The position numbers and the translations under genes were made by a program. From Ruminiclostridium papyrosolvens DSM 2782 (GTDB lineage Bacteria > Bacillota > Clostridia > Acetivibrionales > DSM-1351), in contig NZ_CP119677.1 in the NCBI RefSeq assembly GCF_029318685.1, forward strand, positions 3,153,001 to 3,217,000: 64,000 bases of DNA, in the 5' to 3' direction. Shown piece by piece: positions 16,705 through 27,020 of the stretch (the first letter of the stretch is position 1; each line of letters starts with the position of its first letter). Below the pieces are notes generated by a model. The model saw nothing but the letters and a program-made list of their open reading frames with translations. It was not told the origin of the DNA and did not search any database.

Positions 16705-17973
16705 TCATGCGGTTTTATTGTACCGGTGCCTCCTCTTGTTGCAATTACGCTTCTGTTTGTACCTAACAATATGTATTGAAGGAGCACTTGCTCTGAGTTT
16801 CACTCCAAACTTGTTACCCTGCTTTATAATCTCCGGTTCTTCCAAAGTAAGTTCTTCCATCTGGGGTGAGACCATACCATAGCCTTTTACCTTGACTTCA
16901 TGTAAGGCATATTCTACCCTGTCGTATTCCTTCTTTACTCTTGCAAGGTCTTTTATAAGGCTTATAAGCTTATGTTCACCCTCTATTTCCATTCCCGACT
17001 CTTCGCTTAAAATTCTATACAAAAGTCCGTCAGCAGCCGATAAATCAATTAGAACATTTCCTTCACCGAGGCTTACCTTATCTATTACTGCCCTTTTGAC
17101 AAACTCATATTGCTCAAAAGAAGGCAGAGCATCCTTTATTGTACGTATTTTTGTGGCTGATTTAAAAGTATCCCTTATTGAAGTTATAATATCTGACTTT
17201 AACCAATGAGAATCCTCCAAAGCTTCAACCCATTTTGGTATATTGATACCTATCTCACAGATTGGGAACTCGTGAAGAACCTTCTCCATAACAGTATCAA
17301 CATCATCAATTCTCATTTGGAGACAGTCCATTGCGATTACTGTTACACCATATCTTTGCTCCATCTCATCACGCAGCTTCAATGTTTCTGAATCTCTGGG
17401 ATTTGTTGAATTGATAATAACCACAAAAGGTTTATTTATAGCCTTCAGTTCTGTTATTACCCTTCTTTCAGCTTCAACATAATCCTCTCTGGGGATATCT
17501 GAAATTGAGCCGTCTGTTGTGATTACAATACCTATGGTTGAATGTTCATTGATTACTTTCTTTGTCCCAAGCTCAGCCGCTTCCTCAAAAGGTATCTGAT
17601 GATCATACCACGGTGTTGAAACCATTCTAGGTGCATTATTCTCCAAATGTCCCATTGCACCCTTGACCATGTAGCCCACACAGTCAATCATTCTTACTTT
17701 AAGCTGTACGTTTTCGTCAATAACAACTTCTACTGCTTCATTGGGGATAAATTTAGGTTCAGTGGTCATTATAGTTCTTCCGGATGCACTTTGCGGAAGT
17801 TCATCTATTGCCCGCTCTTTTTGATATGTGTTCTCTATGTTCGGGATAACCAACAGATCCATGAACCTTTTAATAAAAGTTGATTTTCCCGTCCTGACAG
17901 GTCCCACAATTCCTATGTAAATATCCCCTTGAGTTCTTTCAGCTATTTGCTGGTATATGTTGAATTTATCCAC
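16705..17973 (-). CDS. spoIVA: spoIVA, 5' segment (first 401 codons) with 21-codon foreign tail
   Basis: The protein begins MDKFNIYQQIAERTQGDIY and has the SpoIVA Walker A GPVRTGKST with Lys30, then SASGRTIMTTEPKFIPNEA and RMIDCVGYMVKGAMGH. It uses a GTG start behind AGGGGAGGG. SpoIVA hydrolyses ATP to polymerise on the forespore surface and nucleate coat assembly. Native sequence ends at codon 401 (LRASAPSIH). After the core at 16769-16778 the frame enters element DNA and stops at 16705, with a basic tail (YKQKRNCNKRRHRYNK). The truncated product lacks the C-terminal region needed for localisation. The gene follows gpsA-plsY-der, its usual Firmicutes neighbourhood. Confidence 0.95.
   Translation of the reverse strand: MDKFNIYQQIAERTQGDIYIGIVGPVRTGKSTFIKRFMDLLVIPNIENTYQKERAIDELPQSASGRTIMTTEPKFIPNEAVEVVIDENVQLKVRMIDCVGYMVKGAMGHLENNAPRMVSTPWYDHQIPFEEAAELGTKKVINEHSTIGIVITTDGSISDIPREDYVEAERRVITELKAINKPFVVIINSTNPRDSETLKLRDEMEQRYGVTVIAMDCLQMRIDDVDTVMEKVLHEFPICEIGINIPKWVEALEDSHWLKSDIITSIRDTFKSATKIRTIKDALPSFEQYEFVKRAVIDKVSLGEGNVLIDLSAADGLLYRILSEESGMEIEGEHKLISLIKDLARVKKEYDRVEYALHEVKVKGYGMVSPQMEELTLEEPEIIKQGNKFGVKLRASAPSIHIVRYKQKRNCNKRRHRYNKTA
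16769..16778 (-). other. Attachment core of element 1, spoIVA 5' side
   Basis: On the minus strand the core CAATACATAT is preceded by spoIVA codons GCTCCTT and followed by element DNA TGTTAGGTACAAACAGAAG. Fusing the element arm here with the arm at 11399-11421 gives a 46-bp site with 11-bp perfect outer arms (CTTCTGTTTGT / ACAAACAGAAG), centred on A-CA-T. Confidence 0.85.
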
Positions 17974-18014
17974 CCTTAGAACCCTCCCCTATATTGTTAC
18001 ACGTCCCGTAACGG

Positions 18015-18041
18015 ACTATGTATATTGTCTTTTTCAATATT
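18015..18041 (-). promoter_or_regulatory. Possible SigE promoter of spoIVA
   Basis: On the minus strand AATATT (18036-18041) and CATAGT (18015-18020) are 15 bp apart. This resembles the mother-cell SigE pattern kmATATT / CATACAnT, about 42 bp before the spoIVA start. The -10 match is partial. Confidence 0.4.
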
Positions 18042-18136
18042 AAATATATGTCCGAAAAAAGTTATTATTACAAAAAAATAAATTTATTGAAAAATGTGTT
18101 TTATTACTGAAAACCTTGAGAAGAGTGATACGGGAA

Positions 18137-18166
18137 TTGACATTAACAAACATTCCACGATATAAT
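18137..18166 (+). promoter_or_regulatory. SigA-type promoter of the cell-wall hydrolase
   Basis: TTGACA (18137-18142) and TATAAT (18161-18166) are spaced by 18 bp. The pair lies immediately upstream of the c-di-AMP riboswitch. Confidence 0.7.
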
Positions 18167-18177
18167 TTTTTATATAA

Positions 18178-18334
18178 AGGCTGAATCCTCTTTAACGAGG
18201 TACGGAGGAACCAATTTTGGGGCTAATCTGAAAAAGATAATTAGTAAGTGTACATATAATAATCATCTTTGTCTTTTTCGTAGGGCGATCCTATTGCCCG
18301 AACCCGACAGCTAACTTCGGAAGCCATAAATAGG
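18178..18334 (+). ncRNA. Cyclic di-AMP riboswitch (ydaO-yuaA class)
   Basis: Conserved blocks appear in order: ACGAGGTACGGAGGAACCA near 18195, TTTTGGGGCTAATCTG near 18215, GTAGGGCGATCC near 18280, GCCCGAACCCGACAGCTAAC near 18296 and GGAAGCCATAAATAGGAG at the end. It precedes a secreted NlpC/P60 hydrolase, a classic target of this class. High c-di-AMP normally turns the downstream gene off. Confidence 0.93.
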
Positions 18335-18342
18335 AGGCTTAA

Positions 18343-19050
18343 ATGTTTCAACTAAAGAAAATGATTTCCGGTGCTGCAACTATTGTGCTGTGCCTGGGAT
18401 TGTTTGCATTTTCATCTTTTGCCGATGAAATTCAGACTGGAACAGTTTCCGCATCTGTTCTAAATCTCCGAAGTGACCCCGGAACATCTTCAAAGGTTAT
18501 TGGAAGTATGACCCGTGGGGACAAGCTCAGTATTCTTGAAAGCTCAGGTGATTGGTTAAAAGTAAAAACATCAGATGGTGAAACGGGTTGGGCATACAGT
18601 CAATATATTGCCCTTTCCAAAGACTCCGATGACATTACATCGGTTAAGCAGTCTGATAAAGCTACCGACTTATCAGAGCAGCTAGTTAAGTTTTCCAAAA
18701 CTCTATTGGGTACAGAGTATGTTTATGGAGGTACAACCCCCAAGGGCTTTGACTGCTCAGGATTTGTACAGTATGTCTTTAAACACTTTGATATTTCATT
18801 AGAGAGGGTTGCTGCAAGTCAGTCAACCCAAGGTAGTCGGGTCTCAAGTCAGGACTTGAGTGCCGGTGATTTGGTTTTCTTTGACACTGACGGAGGTCAC
18901 AACAGTATTAGCCATGTTGGAATATACATTGGCGGAGGACAATTTATCCATGCGGCATCAGGAAGTTCTACACGAAAAGTTATAATTTCTGATATAACTT
19001 CCGGATATTATGCAAACAATTTTATGAAAGCAAGACGAATTATAGTGTAA
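18343..19050 (+). CDS. Secreted SH3b-NlpC/P60 peptidoglycan endopeptidase
   Basis: This 235-residue exported hydrolase has a signal peptide (to about residue 27, FSSFADE), then one bacterial SH3 domain (~31-92, SVLNLRSDPGTSSKVIGSM) that binds the wall. A linker leads to an NlpC/P60 domain (~110-235). The catalytic Cys is in FDCSGFVQYVF and the His residues in SHVGIYIGGGQ and FIHAAS. It should cut stem peptides in peptidoglycan during growth. The ribosome binding site TAGGAGG lies at the 3' edge of the c-di-AMP riboswitch, so wall cutting is linked to c-di-AMP level. Confidence 0.92.
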   Translation: MFQLKKMISGAATIVLCLGLFAFSSFADEIQTGTVSASVLNLRSDPGTSSKVIGSMTRGDKLSILESSGDWLKVKTSDGETGWAYSQYIALSKDSDDITSVKQSDKATDLSEQLVKFSKTLLGTEYVYGGTTPKGFDCSGFVQYVFKHFDISLERVAASQSTQGSRVSSQDLSAGDLVFFDTDGGHNSISHVGIYIGGGQFIHAASGSSTRKVIISDITSGYYANNFMKARRIIV

Positions 19051-19058
19051 TTATTTTT

Positions 19059-19086
19059 GAGCTGCTCTTTCGAGCAGCTTTTTTTT
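19059..19086 (+). terminator. Terminator after the NlpC/P60 gene
   Basis: AGCTGCTC-TTTC-GAGCAGCT followed by a run of T. Confidence 0.85.
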
Positions 19087-19091
19087 AGCTG

Positions 19092-19118
19092 AAAAAGGGC
19101 TGCTATCTGCAGCCCTTT
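19092..19118 (-). terminator. Terminator after gpsA
   Basis: AAAGGGCTGC-TATCT-GCAGCCCTTT, followed on the minus strand by TTTCAGC. It lies 9 bp after the gpsA stop. Confidence 0.7.
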
Positions 19119-19126
19119 CATCAATA

Positions 19127-20122
19127 TTACATTTCATTTTTCTTATCTCTTGTCATTAAAGCCCCTACAGCACTTCTTGGGTCTTTACCTTCAAAAAGTA
19201 TTCTATATGCTTCTTCAGTTATTGGCATGGAAACACCAAGTTTTTTGGCTAAATCGTAGGCAGGTTTTGTAGTTGCTACACCTTCAACAACCATATTTAC
19301 TTCATCCAATGCCTGCTGTACACTCTTTCCCTGACCAATCAGAATACCGGCCCTTCTGTTTCTGCTATGCATACTCGTACATGTAACTATCAGGTCTCCT
19401 ACTCCCGTAAGTCCTGAAAAAGTGTCAGCACACCCTCCCATAGCTACACCAAGTCTGGATATTTCTGCAATTCCTCTTGTCATAAGAGCAGCCTTTGTGT
19501 TGTCACCATACCCCAAACCATCTGAAATTCCAGCACATAAGGCAATTATATTTTTAAGAGCTCCTCCAAGTTCAACACCAACTACATCAGTATTTGTATA
19601 AACTCTGAAATTAGGAGTCATAAACAAATCCTGAAGGAACTCAGCAGTTTCAATTTTTTCACAAGCAGCTACCACAGTAGTGGGTATATCTCTTCCTATT
19701 TCTTCTGCATGGCTTGGCCCTGACAGCACTGCTACGTTGTTATCAGGTAATTCCTCCTGCATTATTTCCGAAAGCAATTTACAGGTTTCATTTTCAATTC
19801 CCTTTGAACAGGTAACTACAACCGTATCCTTTGAAATAATACTTGCAAGGGTTTTGCAATTCTGCCTTGTTGTTTGTGAAGGTACAGCCAGCACAACTAC
19901 CTCCGCTTCTTTGCAAGCCTCCAAAATATCATTTGTAAATTCTACGCTTTCAGCTACTTTAACACCGGGTAGCCTTGTAATATGCTCTCTGTTTTTCTTT
20001 AACATTTCTATTTCTTCTATCATAGGTGACCACAATCTAACCTTGTTACCATTCTTAGATAACAATACCGCCATTGCCGTACCCATGCTTCCCGCACCAA
20101 CAATTGCTATATTTCTATTCAT
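19127..20122 (-). CDS. gpsA: NAD(P)-dependent glycerol-3-phosphate dehydrogenase
   Basis: This 331-residue enzyme reduces dihydroxyacetone phosphate to sn-glycerol-3-phosphate, the backbone of phospholipids. Motifs are the nucleotide-binding GAGSMGTAMAVLL at residues 7-19, AVPSQTTR, CSKGIENET, LSGPSHAEEI and GVELGGALKNIIALCAGI with the catalytic lysine. TGVGDLIVTCTS and the C-terminal PITEEAYRILFEGKDP complete the fold. It follows plsY, which uses its product, with ~30 bp between them. The lipid-precursor pair sits between der and spoIVA, the usual order. Confidence 0.97.
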   Translation of the reverse strand: MNRNIAIVGAGSMGTAMAVLLSKNGNKVRLWSPMIEEIEMLKKNREHITRLPGVKVAESVEFTNDILEACKEAEVVVLAVPSQTTRQNCKTLASIISKDTVVVTCSKGIENETCKLLSEIMQEELPDNNVAVLSGPSHAEEIGRDIPTTVVAACEKIETAEFLQDLFMTPNFRVYTNTDVVGVELGGALKNIIALCAGISDGLGYGDNTKAALMTRGIAEISRLGVAMGGCADTFSGLTGVGDLIVTCTSMHSRNRRAGILIGQGKSVQQALDEVNMVVEGVATTKPAYDLAKKLGVSMPITEEAYRILFEGKDPRSAVGALMTRDKKNEM

Positions 20123-20154
20123 GTTTGCCTCCCTATATCAATTAAATTATATCA

Positions 20155-20796
20155 TTAAGCTTTTTTCTTTTCACCGATTTTTGATTCTGTTCCACTCAAC
20201 AGTCTCTTAATATTCCCGTTATGACGACTAATTGCCAGTATAGACAATATTGCAGCAAATATAATAAAAACCGGACTGTTCCCTTTTATGGCAGCTCCTA
20301 TTGGAAAAGCTGCACATGCTAATATTGAGCCCAGTGATACATATCTGGTAATAGCTACTACTATAACAAATACCCCCAGAAGAATAAGGCCAAGTTTCCA
20401 GTCCATCATCATTACCACTGAAAATGAAGTAAGAATACCTTTTCCGCCTTTAAACCCAAAGTATAACGGCCAGTTATGCCCTGCTATAGCAGCGATACCG
20501 CCAACCATACCGCCTATCCCTGAAATATTAAACAAAGTAATTGAATCAGGTATGGAAGTAATAATCAAGTTACCAATAATATATGATAAAACTCCTTTAA
20601 GAATATCTCCGAATATTACAAGAATAGCTGCGGTTTTTCCAAGTGTCCTCAATGTATTTGTCATTCCTGCATTACCGCTGCCATGCTTGCGTATATCAGT
20701 TCCGTAAATTCTCCCCACAACAATGGAAGTATTCAAGCTCCCAAGGAGATATCCGATTATCATAACCAATAAAATCTTTATTGCAAAAAGACCCAT
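20155..20796 (-). CDS. plsY: Acyl-phosphate:glycerol-3-phosphate acyltransferase
   Basis: This ~213-residue integral membrane enzyme adds the first acyl chain to glycerol-3-phosphate. I use the ATG at 20796, preceded by GGAGGGAAAG, instead of the TTG at 20808 that overlaps this ribosome binding site. The three PlsY motifs are visible: GSLNTSIVVGRIYG...GSGNAGMTNTLR, the loop AGHNWPLYFGFKGGKGI, and the ISRHNGNIKRLLSGTE end. It works directly with gpsA downstream. Confidence 0.96.
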   Translation of the reverse strand: MGLFAIKILLVMIIGYLLGSLNTSIVVGRIYGTDIRKHGSGNAGMTNTLRTLGKTAAILVIFGDILKGVLSYIIGNLIITSIPDSITLFNISGIGGMVGGIAAIAGHNWPLYFGFKGGKGILTSFSVVMMMDWKLGLILLGVFVIVVAITRYVSLGSILACAAFPIGAAIKGNSPVFIIFAAILSILAISRHNGNIKRLLSGTESKIGEKKKA

Positions 20797-20869
20797 CTTT
20801 CCCTCCAAGCCAAACCGGCTAAAAATCTTTTAAAAGATAAAAATTCCTATTCTCTCTACAATGCTAAGA

Positions 20870-22195
20870 CTAATCTTCCTTTTCACGCTGCCTATGGATA
20901 AATCTTATTGGAGTACCTTCAAAGCCAAAATTCTTCCTCAACTGATTTTCCAAATAGCGCTCATAAGAATAGTGGAATAAATCCAAATCATTAACAAATA
21001 TAACAAACGCCGGTGGCTTTATACCTACCTGAGTCATATAGTATATTTTCAATCTCTTACCCTTGTCTGAAGGAGGCTGAACCATAGCAACTGCTTCATT
21101 TACAAGATCGTTTAACATTCCTGTGGAAATACGGAAAGCTGCCTGATCTGCAACAAATTTAATAAGCTCATAAATCTTATTAACCCTTTGTCCGGTTTTA
21201 GCAGATATAAAGAGAACCGGTGCATAGGTCATAAATCCCAGTTTCTCATGCACTACTTTCCTGTATTCCTCAAGTGTACCCGTCTGCTTTTCAATTAAAT
21301 CCCATTTGTTAACAACTATAATTGAGGCTTTTCCCTGCTGATGTGCATAACCCGCAATCTTTGTATCCTGCTCTGTTACACCGTCTTCGGCATCAATCAT
21401 AATGAGGCATACATCTGCACGTTCAATAGCAGTCCAAGACCTGATTGTACTGTATTTTTCAATAGTCTCGTTGATTTTGCTTCTCTTTCTTATTCCGGCT
21501 GTATCAATAAAAGTGTATTTTTGTCCATCCATTTCCACATGAGTATCAATAGCATCTCTGGTAGTGCCGGGAATATTACTTACAATAACTCTGTTTTCGC
21601 CAAGTATAGAATTTATCAATGAAGATTTTCCTGCATTAGGCTTTCCGACAACGGCTACCTTAATAACATCCTCATCTTCTTCAGCATCAGTATCTTCAGG
21701 AAAATGCTCAAAAATTGCATCAAGAAGATCACCCATACCAAGGCCATGGACAGACGAAATAATCTGCATATCACCCATACCCAGATTATAAAATTCATAT
21801 ACATCAGGAGGTGGCTCACCAATCCTGTCAACCTTGTTTACACACAGAACAACAGGCTTCTGAGATTTTCTAAGCATGGTAGCAACTTCCTTGTCGGTAG
21901 CTGTCATACCGTCCTTCCCATCCACCATAAATACAATAACGTCTGCTGTTTCGATTGCAATTTCAGCCTGACGCTTCATTTGCTGCATAATGATGTCCTC
22001 AGAATAAGGCTCAATTCCTCCCGTATCTATTAATGTAAACTTAGTACTTCTCCACTCTATCTCAGTATATATCCTGTCTCGTGTTACACCAGGAGTATCT
22101 TCTACAATAGAAATTCTGCTGCCTGCCAGATAATTAAAAAAGGTAGACTTACCAACATTCGGTCTGCCAACGACTGCTACAACAGGTTTACCCAA
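20870..22195 (-). CDS. der: Ribosome-assembly GTPase Der (EngA)
   Basis: This 441-residue protein has two tandem GTPase domains and a C-terminal KH-like domain. It is needed for 50S subunit maturation. G1 motifs are GRPNVGKST at ~10-18 and GKPNAGKSS near 185. DTGGIE and [10 protein letters not shown] are the G3 motifs, and NKVD and NKWD the G4 motifs. The C-terminal [15 protein letters not shown] tail is typical. It heads the der-plsY-gpsA group. Confidence 0.97.
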   Translation of the reverse strand: MGKPVVAVVGRPNVGKSTFFNYLAGSRISIVEDTPGVTRDRIYTEIEWRSTKFTLIDTGGIEPYSEDIIMQQMKRQAEIAIETADVIVFMVDGKDGMTATDKEVATMLRKSQKPVVLCVNKVDRIGEPPPDVYEFYNLGMGDMQIISSVHGLGMGDLLDAIFEHFPEDTDAEEDEDVIKVAVVGKPNAGKSSLINSILGENRVIVSNIPGTTRDAIDTHVEMDGQKYTFIDTAGIRKRSKINETIEKYSTIRSWTAIERADVCLIMIDAEDGVTEQDTKIAGYAHQQGKASIIVVNKWDLIEKQTGTLEEYRKVVHEKLGFMTYAPVLFISAKTGQRVNKIYELIKFVADQAAFRISTGMLNDLVNEAVAMVQPPSDKGKRLKIYYMTQVGIKPPAFVIFVNDLDLFHYSYERYLENQLRKNFGFEGTPIRFIHRQREKED

Positions 22196-22251
22196 ATACT
22201 ACACCTCCAAATAAAATTAACAACAAACTTTATTATATTTATATAAAATAT

Positions 22252-23568
22252 CTAATTCCCAATCAATGAATTCACAAACTCACTGCCCGAACCATCCACT
22301 ATTCGAATAGGGATGTTAAGCTCCGCTTCAATACGTTCAACAGTATAATCGTCCAGTAAGACCTGTTCCCCTGCTCTCAGCATATTTCTGCTTATTAACA
22401 GCTCCTGACCCAAATCACGGCCTTTCAGCTGCTTTACAATATCCTGACCCGTAAGCAATCCCGTAACAGTTACGTAAGGGCCAAAGAATTCATTTTCTAT
22501 ATCATAAACATTGACTTCCAAACCATTATATACATTTTTTATTTCATCTACCAATTGTAATATATTTTTATATACAAGTCTACCTGTTACCAGACTTACC
22601 TTCCGGCAGGCAGACAATATATGCTTTTTCTTATTCTTTAGGGCTTCCTTTACTTCTTGTCTGAGTAAGGCCACCATACCAACACCGTTTTCAATCTGCG
22701 GAAAATCTTCGTATTCCCTGTACCGTGGAATATCAATATCAGCATTAATATAAAACTCATCAGACAGGTATATAACTCTGGAGCCTTTCTCTTTCAATAG
22801 TTTATTCTGCCATTTATGTACCTGATTTATAACATTCGCACTGCTCTCCATATCAAATGGCTTCAATTCAAACAGGTTTTCCCTATGCCTGCTTATACCA
22901 ACCGGCACAATTGAAACGCTGTTTATAGAAGGATAAAGCTGACACAAATCTTCAATAGTTTTATCCAGCTCATCTTTATCATTAATATCCCTACACAAAA
23001 CAATCTGACAGTTAACTTCAATACCGTTATCCGTCAACATTCTTATTTTGTCCATAACATCACCGGCAAACCTGTTTCCAAGCATGAATTTTCTTAAATC
23101 AGGGTTGGTGGTGTGTACAGAAACATTTATAGGTGACATCCTATAATGAATAATTCTCTCAAGCTCTTCATTTTTTATATTAGTTAGAGTAACATAATTT
23201 CCGGTAAGGAAAGAAAGTCTTGAATCATCATCTTTAAAGTATACTGTTTCTCTCATTCCCTTTGGAAGCTGGTCTATAAAACAGAAAATACACTTGTTGG
23301 TACAGCTCTTAGCTCCATCAATAAGTGAATCCTCAAAATCAAGCCCTAAATCTTCAGTTTCATCCTTTTCGACTTCTATCTCCCAAATCTCACCATCAGG
23401 CTTTTCAATCTCCAGAAGCAGTTCCTCTGAAGACTGATAATACCTGTAGTCAAAAATATCCTTTATATTCTGCTTGTTTATGGATAGCAGGAAGTCTCCT
23501 GCCTCAACCCCCGCTTCTTCAGCAATGCTCCCGGGTTGAACCATACATATTTTTATTTTGCTGTGCAA
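22252..23568 (-). CDS. DUF512 radical-SAM-like protein with N-terminal PDZ domain
   Basis: This 438-residue protein has a PDZ-like domain (~1-60, VQPGSIAEEAGVEAGDFLLS). A cysteine cluster follows (CTNKCIFCFIDQLPKGMR, ~88-105) and a DUF512 domain (VTGLLTGQDIVKQLKGRD near the end). The CxxxCxxC spacing is that of radical SAM enzymes. The family is conserved beside der in Clostridia but has no established reaction. The start is uncertain: a TTG at 23568 gives the longest PDZ domain and no strong ribosome binding site was seen. Confidence 0.85.
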   Translation of the reverse strand: MHSKIKICMVQPGSIAEEAGVEAGDFLLSINKQNIKDIFDYRYYQSSEELLLEIEKPDGEIWEIEVEKDETEDLGLDFEDSLIDGAKSCTNKCIFCFIDQLPKGMRETVYFKDDDSRLSFLTGNYVTLTNIKNEELERIIHYRMSPINVSVHTTNPDLRKFMLGNRFAGDVMDKIRMLTDNGIEVNCQIVLCRDINDKDELDKTIEDLCQLYPSINSVSIVPVGISRHRENLFELKPFDMESSANVINQVHKWQNKLLKEKGSRVIYLSDEFYINADIDIPRYREYEDFPQIENGVGMVALLRQEVKEALKNKKKHILSACRKVSLVTGRLVYKNILQLVDEIKNVYNGLEVNVYDIENEFFGPYVTVTGLLTGQDIVKQLKGRDLGQELLISRNMLRAGEQVLLDDYTVERIEAELNIPIRIVDGSGSEFVNSLIGN

Positions 23569-23677
23569 ACTATAACACCATCCTACTAATTTTTCATAAA
23601 CAAGCGAATACTTTTTCGCTCTATACTATGATTTACATTTGCTAAAGAAATAATCAATAAATTTTTTTTTAAAATCA

Positions 23678-23707
23678 AAAAGCAGCAAGATATCATCCCG
23701 CTGCTTT
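23678..23707 (-). terminator. Terminator after rpmF
   Basis: AAAGCAGC and GCTGCTTT pair around a 14-base loop and are followed on the minus strand by TTTGATTTTAAAAAAAA. Confidence 0.7.
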
Positions 23708-23719
23708 AATGACATATTA

Positions 23720-23902
23720 TTATTTAGCTTCTACTTTAACTACCTGTTTGCCATCATAATATCCACATTCACCACATACCCTGTGAGGCAGCTTGAAAAC
23801 ATGACACTGTGGGCAGCTTACTAGAGTTGGTGATGCCAGCTTCCACTGGGATCTTCTCTTACCTGTTCTTGCCTTGGACCATCTACGCTTTGGATTTGCC
23901 AT
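23720..23902 (-). CDS. rpmF: Ribosomal protein L32 (bL32)
   Basis: This 60-residue protein of the large subunit starts at the ATG at 23902 (MANPKRRWSKARTGKRRSQW), preceded by GGGAGGTGTT. The longer frame is not used. The zinc ribbon has CPQC and CGEC pairs. It sits directly after the DUF177 gene, the near-universal order in bacteria. Confidence 0.97.
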   Translation of the reverse strand: MANPKRRWSKARTGKRRSQWKLASPTLVSCPQCHVFKLPHRVCGECGYYDGKQVVKVEAK

Positions 23903-23945
23903 CAATAACACCTCCCTACTATAATGCAACCATCAAAGTAGAAAC

Positions 23946-24443
23946 CTACTTGAAATAATCTTTAAGTATTTCCATCCTTGGGTCTACTATCTCTCGCTCA
24001 TCACACTTGCAACTTTTAATATTTAAATTGGTTCCACAAGTCCTGCATAGCCCTTTGCAGTCTTCACTGCATACAATTTTCATGGGTATTGCAAGAATAA
24101 TGTTGTCTATAAGTGGTTTATCAATGTCAACAACATTACCTTCAAATGTATATGCATCAACATCATCGGATTTTGAAACCTCGACAAAGCTTTCTTCAAC
24201 CTCAATATCTTCAGTAATATCTAAATGCTTAAGACACCTGAGGCAGTTTGCACTAAACTCATAATGAAGCTCACCACTTAACTTTAACAGGCCACCTAAA
24301 TTAACCATGCGCCCTGCAAACTTAAAAGAAGGTTTAAACTCTACTGAAGTATCATACTCCTGTATTTCAGGCAAATTATCAACAAAGTTGATATCTATCC
24401 CTGCTCCTTCAGTTTTAATAATATCAGACACATTTACTCTCAT
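23946..24443 (-). CDS. DUF177 (YceD-like) protein
   Basis: A 165-residue acidic protein with start set at the ATG at 24443 (MRVNVSDIIKTEGAG), after AGAGG. It has the DUF177 cysteines CLRCL, then CKGLCRTCGTNLN and a CKC near the end. The family is linked to 23S rRNA processing in plants and E. coli and is nearly always upstream of rpmF, as here. The exact role in Firmicutes is unproven. Confidence 0.88.
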   Translation of the reverse strand: MRVNVSDIIKTEGAGIDINFVDNLPEIQEYDTSVEFKPSFKFAGRMVNLGGLLKLSGELHYEFSANCLRCLKHLDITEDIEVEESFVEVSKSDDVDAYTFEGNVVDIDKPLIDNIILAIPMKIVCSEDCKGLCRTCGTNLNIKSCKCDEREIVDPRMEILKDYFK

Positions 24444-24571
24444 AAGTAACCTCTTAAAAACCGACAACTGATATTATACTAACTAATGCAGCTTTTGTCA
24501 ATAATTCAATTTCGGTAAAATTATTTTATTACTATTATTGCCTTGTTTTTACATATATATTATTTCGAAAA

Positions 24572-25765
24572 TTACTTTATAAACTTTACTGTTTCTTTAG
24601 CAATTGCAAGCTCTTCGTTCGTTGGAATTACAAGAGTTCTTACACTAGCGTCTGCAGTAGAAATATCTATTTCCTGTCCTCTGAGTTTATTCTTCTCTTC
24701 ATCTATTTTGACACCGAAGAAATCCATATCGCTGACAATCATATTTCTTACTACGGAATTATTTTCACCTACACCCGCTGTAAATACTATTGCATCAACA
24801 CCGTTCATAACTGCAATATATTCTCCGATGAATTTCTTAACACCATAACTGAAAATTTCAATTGCAAGTTCAGCTCTGCTGTTTCCTGAATCAGCCGCAG
24901 CATGTAAATCTCTAAAGTCACTGCTTACTCCTGATATACCCAGAACGCCGGACTTTTTATTTAAGAGATTACTGATACCCTTAACATCCAAATTTTCCTT
25001 TTCCATCAGGAAGGTAACAACTTCAGGGTCAATTGTACCACTTCTTGTACCCATTGCAAGTCCCTGCAAAGGTGTAAAGCCCATGGATGTATCAACTGAC
25101 TTGCCCTTGTTTACTGCACAAATACTTGAACCGTTTCCAAGATGACATGTAATTATCTTTAATTCGCTTAATGGCTTACCAAGCATTGCAGCAGCTCTTT
25201 CTGCAACATATTTGTGGGATGTTCCATGGAAACCATACTTTCTAATACCATATTTTTCATATAGTTCATATGGCAATGCATAAAGGTATGCATAATCAGG
25301 CATGGAGCTGTGGAAAGTAGTATCAAACACTGCAACCATAGGGATATTCGGCATAATCTGCTGACAAGCCTCTATACCTATTATATTTGGAGGATTGTGA
25401 AGTGGAGCTATGTCTATACACTCTCTTACCGCTGCCATAACACTATCGTCTATAACTACTGAGCTATTGAATTTTTCTCCGCCATGTACTATTCTGTGTC
25501 CTACCGCTGATATTTCGGACATGTTTTTAATAACGCCGATTTTATCATCTGTAAGTGCACTGATAACTGCTTCTATTGCATCTTTGTGATTCTTTAATTC
25601 CTTGTTTAGAACAACCGCCTCTTCAGAACCCCTTGATTGCTTTATAAAGGAATTGTCAATTCCTATTCTGTCACATAATCCCTTTGCAAGAACTGTTTCA
25701 TTTGTCATATCGATTAATTGATATTTTAATGAAGAACTTCCCGCATTGATAACTAAAACTTTCAT
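24572..25765 (-). CDS. ackA: Acetate kinase
   Basis: This 397-residue enzyme makes ATP and acetate from acetyl phosphate. Motifs: [15 protein letters not shown] at residues 3-17, [25 protein letters not shown]-like segment ([18 protein letters not shown]), [29 protein letters not shown] and FTAGVGENN. It follows pta by ~40 bp and forms the classic two-gene acetate branch of clostridial fermentation. Confidence 0.98.
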   Translation of the reverse strand: MKVLVINAGSSSLKYQLIDMTNETVLAKGLCDRIGIDNSFIKQSRGSEEAVVLNKELKNHKDAIEAVISALTDDKIGVIKNMSEISAVGHRIVHGGEKFNSSVVIDDSVMAAVRECIDIAPLHNPPNIIGIEACQQIMPNIPMVAVFDTTFHSSMPDYAYLYALPYELYEKYGIRKYGFHGTSHKYVAERAAAMLGKPLSELKIITCHLGNGSSICAVNKGKSVDTSMGFTPLQGLAMGTRSGTIDPEVVTFLMEKENLDVKGISNLLNKKSGVLGISGVSSDFRDLHAAADSGNSRAELAIEIFSYGVKKFIGEYIAVMNGVDAIVFTAGVGENNSVVRNMIVSDMDFFGVKIDEEKNKLRGQEIDISTADASVRTLVIPTNEELAIAKETVKFIK

Positions 25766-25806
25766 TGTTAGTTCATCTCCCCTAATAATAGTTAACGTAA
25801 TTTATA

Positions 25807-26805
<999 letters not shown>

Positions 26806-27020
26806 TCAAAAGTCCCCTTTCATTGTTACGCAATACTAACTCAAGGCCATTTTCTCATGGACCTGATTATTTTATCAAACTGAAAGTCTTGTAGATAAGG
26901 AAATTCAATTCAATAAAGTTCATATTGCACTCTGACATAATTATATTATTTAAGATTTAGTAAAAATTTATTATTATTACCTGGTTATAATACCTGAAAA
27001 CAAGTATACGCACCACTTTT

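Larger units (their letters stand above)
11389..16768. mobile_element. Element 1: 5,380-bp skin-like intervening element inside spoIVA
   Basis: The element is bounded by direct copies of the core CAATACATAT (minus strand) at 11389-11398 and 16769-16778. It contains a large serine recombinase, a 44-residue protein, two decayed gene fragments, agrC, agrD and agrB. Precise removal leaves one core copy and restores the spoIVA frame (1,205 + 274 bases = 493 codons with stop). The recombinase end abuts one junction, as in skin/spoIVCA of Bacillus. There are no phage structural genes. Boundaries follow directly from the sequence; excision during sporulation is inferred from skin, SPbeta/spsM and similar systems. 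Confidence 0.93.

Noticed and set aside
11389-16768. Assembly chimera instead of a real insertion in spoIVA
   Set aside because: The exact shared core, the symmetric arms, the adjacent recombinase and the perfectly restored frame are not expected from a chimera. The flanking gene order is also normal.
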